Shown: in pieces, positions 56,500 to 64,000 of the stretch | How positions within the stretch are numbered: the stretch's first letter is position 1 | Layout: each line of letters opens with the position of its first letter | Source of the DNA: Shinisaurus crocodilurus | Taxonomy: Eukaryota; Chordata; Lepidosauria; Squamata; Shinisauridae | Length of the DNA stretch: 64,000 bases | Direction of reading: 5' to 3' | NCBI GenBank assembly: GCA_021292165.1 | Contig: CM037876.1 | Coordinates: 108,462,324-108,526,323 of the forward strand | Translations under genes and position numbers: made by a program | The notes under the pieces: model-generated | The model's database searches: none | Told to the model about the DNA's origin: nothing | What the model saw: only the letters and a program-made list of their open reading frames with translations

Positions 56500-57384
56500 C
56501 AGTGTTGTATTCAGTGGAGGCCGGGAATTCTTGGAGAGATGCAGCTACGGCATCCCTCACCAATGGCCATTCAGCCTCTACGTAATACCTCCAGTGAAGG
56601 AGAAGCCGCCACCTGCTGAGGCAGTCTATTCCACTGCCAAACAGGCCTCATTGTTCGGAGGTTTCTCCTAATGTTCAGTCGAAATTGGCTTCTCTCCAAC
56701 CACCTAGTCTAGTCCTTCCCTCCCAGAGCAACAGAGAATAACTCTGCAGCATCTTCTCCATGACAGCCGTTCAGATATTTGAAGACTGCTATCATGACTC
56801 TCCTTAATCTTCTCTTTTCCAGGCTAAACATACCCAGCTTTTTCAACTGTTCTTCATAGGACTTGGTTTCTGGACCCTTCACCATCCTGGTTGCTCTTCT
56901 CTGGACACACTCCAGTTGGTCAATGTCCTCCTTAAATTGCTGTGACCAGAACTGAACACAGTACTCTAAATGCTGCCTTACTCAGAACTGAGCAGAACTA
57001 TTATTTCCTGTGACCTGGACACTATAATTCAGTTAATGCAACCTAACGTTATATTACACTTCTTAGTAACTGCATCACACTGCTGTCTCATATTCAGTTG
57101 TGATCCACTAAGATACTGTACCTAGGTCCTTTTGACCTTTTCACATGTACTGCTGCCAAGCCAGGTTTTCCCCATCCTATATGTGTGTTTCTGTGTTTTT
57201 TTAATTGTTAAATGCAAGACTTCATTTATCTCTGTCGAATCTCATCTTGTTAGTTACACTCCAGTGTTACAACCTGCCAAGAACCTTTTCAATCTTGATT
57301 CTGTCTTCGGTGGTGTTGGCTATCCCTCGTAGCTTTGTGCCTTCTGCAAGTTTGATAAGCAGCCCCTCTACACCCTCAAATAGG

Positions 57385-58276
57385 CAGGGATGTTGAAGAG
57401 TCCTTGGTCTCGAGTCACGAGTCGAGTCACGAGTCTTTGGACCCGAGTCTCGAGTCCGAGTCCGAGTCCTTGGTCCAAAATGGTGACTCACGAGTCACGA
57501 GTCCTGAGTCACTCCCAAAACTGACTCCACGAGTCCCTATTAAAATCAATGGGGTTTCCCCCCAACAAAATAAGGCTACTTCAGATGTGTGGCTTAAATA
57601 AATTCTAGGCACAAGTGTGCCTTTTTATTTCAAAACTCTGCAACTGATTTTGGCAAGAACAGACCAGGCAGACAAACCCAAAATAACCAGGCAGGCAGAG
57701 GAGGCAGGGAACCCCAAAGCAGGCAGGCAGAGGCCTTTGTCTTGGACAATTCAACTGTTGAACAGGTCAAGAAGAGACCAGGCAGGCAGAGGAGGCTGGG
57801 AACCCCAAACAGGCAGGCAGAGTCAGCCAAACCCAAAATGTCTGACCCTAACCCAAACCCCCCACAACAACACATCAATCAAAATAAATCTCAACACATC
57901 GTTGGGGCTGCGCTCCTGGTAGCTGTCCATAGTGGCCGAGCAGCGGCGCGCCTCGCTTCCATGCGCTCTTCACCAGTGATCGCGCTCCTTCTGGCACAGC
58001 CAGAAGACTCGTCAACATCCCTGGGCTGTTGACGAGTCCTTGGTCTCGAGTCCGGCGCGCCTCGCTTCCATGCGCTCTTCACCGGTGATCGCGCTCCTTC
58101 TGGCACAGCCAGAAGACTCGTCAACAGCCCAGGGATGTTGACAAGTCCTTGGTCTCGAGTCCCGAGTCGAGTCTCGAGTCCCATTAAAAATATTGGGACT
58201 CGAGTCCGAGTCGAGTCAGAGGGGGGACTCAGTCCGACTCACGAGTCGAGTCCTCAAGTCCGAGTCCCCATCCCTG
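57385..58276. mobile_element. hAT-type element rich in GACTCG, 892 bp, perfect target duplication
   Basis: This is the reverse-oriented relative of 54374-55043: it begins CAGGGATGTTGAAGAGTCC and ends GAGTCCCCATCCCTG. CAAATAGG flanks both sides (57377-57384 and 58277-58284). The central CTGCCTG-rich part is shared with the first copy. The extra length is a GC-rich insert (about 57900-58165) with a 109-bp tandem duplication. Confidence 0.92.
57944..58161. repeat. 109-bp tandem duplication with inverted centre
   Basis: Two 109-bp units (57944-58052 and 58053-58161) match closely, except that the 19 bp at 58013-58031 and 58122-58140 are exact reverse complements (CAACATCCCTGGGCTGTTG versus CAACAGCCCAGGGATGTTG). 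Confidence 0.93.
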
Positions 58277-58969
58277 CAAATAGGTCATTTATTTTTTTAA
58301 AAAAATGTTGAATAGTACAGGGCCTAGGATAGAACCTGTGGCACTCCACTCGAGGTCAATCACAACTCCCCTTCAGGGAGAAGACCAAGGCAAAATAGGA
58401 GTTCAGGAATCCTCCCTTCTCTCCATCACCTGTTAACTATTCACCACCTTCCCTAAGCAGCGAACCTAACCCTTTCTTGGTCTTTTTCTTGCTCCTAACA
58501 TAGCGAAATAAGTCATTTTTGTTGTTTTGAGCATCCCTTGCAAGCCTCAGCCTTCCTGGCATCATCCTTAGAGGTTCACGCTACTCTGTTATACTCCTTC
58601 TTGGTATATGACCCTCCTTCTATCTCCCACACATGTCCTTTTTGAGTCTCGGCTAATCAGAAGGCTCCCTGTGCAGCCACACTAGCTCCTTTAGATGGTT
58701 CCCATATTTTCTTCTCATGGGAATAGTTTGCAATTGTATCTCCAGTATTTGTTTTCAGGATCTCCCATCCCTCTTGGACTCGTTTCCTTCAGAATTTCTA
58801 GTCATGGGATCCTAACCATTTCTCTGCACCCACATACATTGCATTCCTCCTTTCCCCACACCCATGATATGAAAGCCATGAACATAATGGTACAGTTGGG
58901 GGGAAATAAACCTCTGCAATTGTATAAGAAAAACCATGACTAACGTATATAATATACACAAAGAAAGCA

Positions 58970-59600
58970 GTCAAGTAAACTGGATAATCACCTCGGGAGA
59001 AATCAAAGTATTTTTCTTTTCATATTGGCTCCCTTTTCTGTAGCAATCTGTATGAGTTTTAGGTGTCCTCATAAATCTCTCTACCTCCCCATTTGATTGT
59101 GGCCAACTAGGTGTGATTTTTCTATATTTGCAGCCAAGATAGTCTGAAAAATGAGCAAATTGCAGGCTTTTAAATGGAGCTCCATTGCCACTTTTCACAA
59201 AAAGCAGCTATGCCATAAAACAGGGGTAGGCAACCTGATACCCTCCAGAGGTTTTGGACTACAACTCTACAACTCCCATAATTCCTGAGCATTGGTCATG
59301 CTGGCTAGTGTTTATGGGAGTTCTAGTCCAAAACAGCTGGGCGCACCTGGTTGCCTACCCCTGCCATAAGTTAAGAACATCTTGTCTAATTTGGGGTTGA
59401 CAGCATTTGCTATCACGAGTACAGCTGTTTTGAGTATAGCTGTACTCATCAGTGACAAACAAGAGATGTTGTCCATTGGCGAGATCACAGAAATCATAAC
59501 CAACTTCCACCCATAGTGATGGATGCAGGGGAGAAACATGCAGTGGTGCAGAGTGGTTTTGTGGAACTGCTGCCTGACACAGTGGATGTGTTTGCATGTC
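58970..59600 (-). pseudogene. Ty3/gypsy-type integrase relic, split by a MITE
   Basis: On the - strand, 59600 to 59370 has WVEVGYDFCDLANGQ and DEYS-like segments and PKLDKMFLTYG. After the MITE, 59205 to 58975 has NGAPFKS, YRKITPSWPQSNGEVERFMR, matching the integrase catalytic core and its conserved Glu region. Frames are broken and LTRs were not found. Confidence 0.8.
59221..59363. mobile_element. hAT MITE (143 bp) inside the integrase relic
   Basis: Ends CAGGGGTAGGCAACCTG and GGTTGCCTACCCCTG are inverted, and the interior folds back. The flanks CCATAAAA and CCATAAGT agree in six of eight positions, an aged target duplication. Confidence 0.82.
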
Positions 59601-60430
59601 ATGCTAACCCACAGTGGGTTGGTTGTCATGCGAACAACCCAAAGTGAGCCTGACAGATGATCAGGCTCACTGTGAGTTTCCAGCCCCCTCGGTCCTCGCA
59701 CAGGTATCCCAGGGAACACTGCGGGAAGACCAAGTTGTCTTGGCACAGCAGCAACAACCTGCTGTGGGTACAACAAGCCCATGGGTTGTTGGGGTGGCTT
59801 GTTGCCCATGAACAAGGCACCCTGGGGAAATCAGTCCAGGTTTACACGACATGACAACCCACAGTGGGTACCAGTTCAGGATGGGTTGTCATGTCGGGCA
59901 AACCCAGTCAGTGTGCAGGATTTTACACATTGACCTGGTTCACAAGGCACGAGAACCTACCAATGGGAAGAGAGCCATGGTAGGTTGCCGTGCCATCCAA
60001 ACCCAGCCCAGTTTACTCACGGTGGCTTGTTTTTTTCAAGCAAGCCACTCTGACAACCCATGGGCTGTTGTAGGGGCTGTTTTTCCCACAGTCGGTAGTT
60101 GTGTCGTCTGCACCCAGATGACTGATTCCACCATGGATAAAGTCCAGTGGTAGCAACTCACTTGGCAAGAGTGGGGGGTGGGGAAACCTTGCCGTTCTTC
60201 CCGAGCTCACCATGGCCACCGCCAGCTGCCCCAAAAGTGCCCAATCAGCACTTTGGGCTGGCTGGAACTGGATTGCTGCCCTGCCTGCCAAGAATGAGAG
60301 CCATTTCAGTCTTTTTCCCCACTTACCTTTTTTGTGGGGGGAAGATCACAAAAACTGGTTTGACAGCTGGCTTTCACAATCTCCATTTTGAAAGCCATTG
60401 ACAGCCCCTTCAAAGTGCCCAAGCAGCACC
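59575..60430. repeat. Repeat with arrays of palindromic GACATGACAACCCA motifs
   Basis: Motifs of the form GGTTGTCATG and CATGACAACCCACAGTGGG occur repeatedly in both orientations, with a GC-rich part similar to 52420-52540. It is probably a non-autonomous DNA element related to 52345-54065. Confidence 0.55.
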
Positions 60431-60589
60431 TTGGAGGAGCTTCCAGTGGCTGGCAGATCTTTTAGTGTGTGTGTGTGTTTAAAATGTGCACAAATAGGTT
60501 TGTAACTAGCAGTAGTAGTAGTAGTAGTATTTTAGCCACACTTGTGTAACTGCAGAGTTTCACAGTTGCACAAGTGCAGGAATCTGAAG

Positions 60590-60970
60590 CCACAGCTGGG
60601 GCAATATCCTGGGGGATACCTGGACATTGCTCCAAAGAGGCTCCAAACACTCCCCCCCCTGGTTTCTCTTGACAGCTGTCAAGAGAAACCAAAGGTGCAA
60701 GTGATCTTTGCTTGTGAAAAGGGGGTGATGTGATTTACACCCCCTTCATGGAAACATCCTCCACTTTTTTTCCTTCACTCTGACAGTCCTCAGGGTGATG
60801 CACATTTTGCACTTTCCCCCGAGACTCTAGGTGCTTGGTGCAAAAGTGCTTCTCCCCCCACCCCCGCTGCTTTTTTTTTTCCTTAGGAAAAGGAGTTTTG
60901 ACAGGTAGCTGTCAAAACTCTGGGTCTCCTTTAAAAGAGGGTTTTGACAGGGCAATCGGTGGTCATGGGC
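60590..60970. repeat. Foldback sequence related to 24199-24566
   Basis: Short palindromes TTTTGACAGGTAGCTGTCAA and TTGACAGCTGTCAAGAG, plus CGAGACTCTAGGTGCTTGG, resemble interior parts of the TTAA-flanked element. Ends were not located. Confidence 0.5.
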
Positions 60971-61129
60971 TAGGGCATACTATATGGCTGTATAGTTCTG
61001 TCTTGAAAGTAAGTAAGAGGTTAATTAGCTTGTCTTCTATAAAATTTAAATTATAGTAATTATTTCTAATTATGCATATATTTGCATTTGTAAATTAGCA
61101 CATACAAATTTGTAGGGTTTTTTGTCCCA

Positions 61130-62200
61130 TGGGCCTGAGCTCCAGATCCTGGACAGGGGCAGTGTGACCTTGTTGATTCTCCTTGATCTCTTGGCAGCTT
61201 TTGATACAATCAACCATGGTATCCTTCTGGGGTGATTTTCTGAGTTGGGAGTGGGAGGTACTGCATTACAGTGGGTTTGCCCCTACTTAGATGGTTGGCT
61301 CCAGAAGGTGGTGCTTGGGGAATATTGCTCATACCTGTGGATTCTCCAGTATGGGGTTCTGCATGGATCTCAGTTTTCTCCCTCATGCTATTTAATATCT
61401 AGATGAAATGGTTGAGTGGGATCATCTGGCATTTTGGAGTGTGTTGTCTTCAGTATGCTGAAGGTTCAGGCCTGGTTATTGCTTGGATGGGAGACCCCTC
61501 CTCTAGTTTCCTGCATTGAGCCGGGGGTTGGACTCGATGGCCTTGTAGGCCCCTTCCAACTCTATGATCCTATGACACACAGGTCTATTTCTCCTTTCAT
61601 TTTCATCAGGCAAGGCTGTGGATGTGCTAGATCAATGCCTGGCTGTGACAATGGACTTGATAAGGACTAATAAACTGAAAGTCAATCCAGACAAGACTGT
61701 GATGCTGTTAGAGGGTGGTTCTTCTGACTGGATGCAGGGTGCTCAGCTCATTCTGTTCTGGATGGGGTTGCACTCCCCCTGAAGGAGCAGGTTTATAGTT
61801 TGGAGTTTTTCCTGGAGCCATCATTGTCACTTGAGGTTCAAGTGGCCTTAGTGGCACACAGTGCCTTCTACCAGCTACACCTGTATTTGGACAGGGATAA
61901 CCTGGCACCCGTAGTATATGCTCTGGTAATATCCAAGTTAGAATACTGCAATGTGCTCTATGTAGGGCTGCCTTAGAAAATGGTTTGGAAGCTGCAGCTT
62001 GTGCAAAATGCAGCAGCCAGATTGACAGCAAGGACCAGGTATTAACATATAAAACCAATTCTGGCCTGCTTATACTGGCTGCCTGTATGTTTCTGAGCCC
62101 AATTGAAGGTGCTAGTTATGACCTAGAAAGCCTTACACAATACCTGATGGAGTGCCTCTCCCAGTATTAATCTACCCATACACTACAATCGTGATCTTAG
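61130..62200 (+). pseudogene. L2/CR1-group LINE RT and C-terminus, split by a 5S SINE
   Basis: Segments LDLLAAFDTINHGILLG, GVLHGSQFSP and FSVCC-QYA resemble RT domains. After the SINE, the frame resumes with the bases for D-T-QVYFSF, then a C-terminal part (EYCNVLYVGLP-like and QLVQNAAARL). Several stops are present. Confidence 0.8.
61467..61573 (+). mobile_element. 5S rRNA-derived SINE with CR1-like tail (copy 5, 5'-truncated)
   Basis: It starts within the 5S intermediate element (TCAGGCCTGGTTATTGCTTG), keeps GGATGGGAGACC, and has the full CR1-like tail ending CTATGATCCTATG. It interrupts the LINE RT. Confidence 0.85.
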
Positions 62201-62325
62201 ATCCAATCTCCAAGCGAGATTTGGAGGATGGAAAACAAAGGAATGGCCCTTCTTAGTGTGTCCGTCACCACCAAATCCAACCTGTATGAGCAGAAGACTT
62301 ATATATCATACATTACATTCTAGGT

Positions 62326-62460
62326 CAGTGTTCTCCAACCTTGGGTCCCCAGATGTTTTTGGCCTATAATTCCCAGCATGCCCCAGCCAGTGTAGCTGGC
62401 TGGGGCATGCTGGGAGTTGTAGGCCAAAAACATCTGGGGACCCAAGGTTGGAGAACACTG
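62326..62460. mobile_element. hAT foldback MITE (135 bp) with perfect target duplication
   Basis: It is a nearly exact palindrome, CAGTGTTCTCCAACC to its complement, with TTCTAGGT on both sides (62318-62325 and 62461-62468). It appears to be the youngest of the four related copies. Confidence 0.93.
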
Positions 62461-62468
62461 TTCTAGGT

Positions 62469-62930
62469 AAAGTCTAAGGGCCTAGGTACATGTTAAAACT
62501 GCCAGCAGGAAGAGGTAATGTTGACTGTGATGGCAGGGAGCGGGGCTAACTTCCAATGTTAACTAAGTTTCCAATCTTCCCTGCTTCTCCACCCTTCCAA
62601 TTGCTAGAAAACATTACCAGTTTAAGAGTGAATGCTGGAAGATAATCCTACCCTTGTCCCCTTCCTGCAAACCATGTGCTTTTGACATGTAGGATGGCAG
62701 GGGAAAGCAAGGGAAGTGCTGGAGCTTTGATCCTTTCTATCTAGCTGTCCCTCTCTGTTGGGGCAGCTAATTAAGGAACCTTTTAGGGACCTAAACAGGC
62801 TGAGCATGAGCAGCCATAACAAGCGGCCAGGCTGAGACAATACCCTGTTTGCAAAGATGCTCCTGATCTTTGGAGACCGTGCACCTAACTCAGTAAATAG
62901 TACTGAAATATACTTTTTATTAAATGAATA
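62469..62930. other. No gene recognised
   Basis: No coding or repeat feature was recognised here. Confidence 0.45.
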
Positions 62931-63092
62931 GGCCTGTGGCTCATGCTGGCTCAGCTTGTCTGAGCATGGAAAGCTAAGCAGGGTCAGGCCTGGTTAGTAC
63001 CTGGATGGGAGACCCCTCTTCTATTTCCTGCATTGAGCAGGGGGTTGGACTCGATGGCCTTATAGGCCCCTTCCAACTCTATGATCTATGAA
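62931..63092 (+). mobile_element. 5S rRNA-derived SINE with CR1-like tail (copy 6, best preserved)
   Basis: It carries GGAAAGCTAAGCAGGGTCAG, GGCCTGGTTAGTACCTGGAT and GGGAGACCCC in order, the closest match here to the 5S internal promoter, followed by TTGAGCAGGGGGTTGGACTC and CCAACTCTATGATCTATG. Confidence 0.9.
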
Positions 63093-63525
63093 TTGTTTTG
63101 TTTATTCATGAATGTCTATTTCCATATTTACTCTACAGCCAGGGTTTCATTTCTTCCCATATTATATGTGATTGCTCTTCTGCCTCTCTTTACATCCAGT
63201 GTAACCTAGAGATCTGAAGTTATTACATGTACCTTGTAGTTAGTTCAACCCTCCTCGAAGTAGGCTACACACCTGCTACTATCTTGAGATGGTACTCAAT
63301 CTGGTTCTGGTCCATGTGTTCTCTCAAAACCATTCTGTTCCATTTCCCCATTTATCCGATATATTTTTAAATCCACATGAAAATCTGCATATGCATTCTG
63401 TCTCTCAAATATGCATTTTTAAACTGCATATCCTAACCTTTTTCTTAGGTTGAAGCCCAAAATAATAATTTGCTTCCTCTTATCTTGATCACTGCAACAC
63501 AATGGACTTGTCTAGCATCTAGAAA
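63093..63525. other. No gene recognised
   Basis: AT-rich sequence without recognised features. Confidence 0.45.
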
Positions 63526-64000
63526 ATGTATTTTATTTTTTATTTTATTTATTATATTTATGAATCGCCCATCTGGCCAGACATCCGGCCACTCTGAGCG
63601 ATTTACAATCCAATAAAATACAAGGGGGGGGGGACACACACATACACACACAGTATAAAACACAATTAAAAACAAAACAAAACTTAAAAATCCTAACCCA
63701 CCCCATATTCCCGCCTGAAAAGCCACGTTTTTAATGCACGGCGGAAGCTAATCAAGGAAGGGGCATGGCGGAGGTCACTGGGGAGAGAGTTCCATAAATT
63801 GGGGGCTGCCACAGAAAAGGCCCTCCTCTTAGTCCCCACCAGCCTGGTTTCTCTGGCTGATGGGACAGGGAGAAGGCCGTCTGTGGCAGATCTTGTTGAG
63901 CGGCCTACTTGATGTTGCTGGAGGCGCTCCTTGAGATATATTGGACCGGAGCCGTACAGGGTTTTAAAGGTCAACACCAACACCTTGAATTCGGCTCGGC
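63526..64000 (-). pseudogene. L2/CR1-group LINE C-terminus and 3' UTR, continuing past the right edge
   Basis: In reverse, 64000 to 63693 encodes LVLTFKTLYGSGP, LKERLQQHQVGRST, FSVAAPNLWNSLP and a final FRREYGVG before the stop. The frame is open in the window. The 3' UTR and A/T-rich tail lie at 63526-63690 with a CA-rich run near 63636-63650. It is the same family as 27265-27915. Confidence 0.88.

Larger units (their letters stand above)
56500..58930 (-). pseudogene. CR1 LINE 3' half, split by a hAT element
   Basis: In reverse, 56580-57384 and 58277-58700 are the distal CR1 ORF and 3' region (segments AGAGAAGAGCAACCAGGATG, AGAAGAGAAGATTAAGGAG and TGAATAGTACAGGGCCTAGG on +). The two halves are contiguous once 57385-58276 and one copy of CAAATAGG are removed. 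Confidence 0.8.

Noticed and set aside
62931..63092. A functional 5S rRNA gene
   Set aside because: Only the internal promoter region is 5S-like. The first third and the 3' end of 5S are replaced and a CR1 tail follows, so it is a SINE.

Overview
This is a piece of vertebrate nuclear genome, most likely from a squamate reptile. The case rests on repeats: full-structured Sauria SINEs (tRNA-like head, Bov-B-like tail), CR1 tails, an AT-rich L1, many L2/CR1-group LINE pieces and many short hAT-type elements with 8-bp target duplications. No prokaryotic or organellar features were seen.

The one host gene is on the + strand. Nine exons between 16711 and 51918 encode the C-terminal two thirds of a hepatocyte growth factor activator (HGFAC) orthologue: fibronectin type I, EGF-like, kringle (two exons), linker with activation site, and a complete trypsin-like serine protease domain. 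All nine exons join in compatible phases (451 residues plus stop) with GT/AG introns. The 5' exons expected for HGFAC (signal peptide, fibronectin type II, first EGF) were not found in the 16.7 kb upstream and probably lie before the window. The last intron is 13.9 kb and filled with retroelements.

Layout. 1-4530: a structurally young L1 on the - strand whose ORF2 is open for all 993 codons present and runs off the left edge. 4530-16700: MITEs, L1 and LINE relics, a putative LTR, and a 1.48-kb hAT element nested in a LINE 3' UTR made of 101-bp tandem units. 16700-51918: HGFAC exons with introns holding 5S-rRNA-derived SINEs, CR1, L1, L2-group LINEs, Sauria SINEs, a TTAA-flanked foldback element, a long-TIR element and a possible retroviral env relic. 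52000-64000: a GC-rich repeat with internal duplications, two hAT elements dense in GACTCG with perfect target duplications, a CR1 split by one of them, a Ty3/gypsy integrase relic, an L2-group LINE split by a 5S SINE, and another LINE running off the right edge.

The most interesting observations are: (i) six copies of a SINE that joins a 5S rRNA internal promoter to a CR1 3' tail; (ii) a GACTCG-rich hAT family, one copy of which carries a 109-bp tandem duplication whose central 19 bp is inverted between units; (iii) two apparent templated insertions copying sequence from about 1 kb away across a MITE boundary; (iv) an L1 with an unbroken ORF2.
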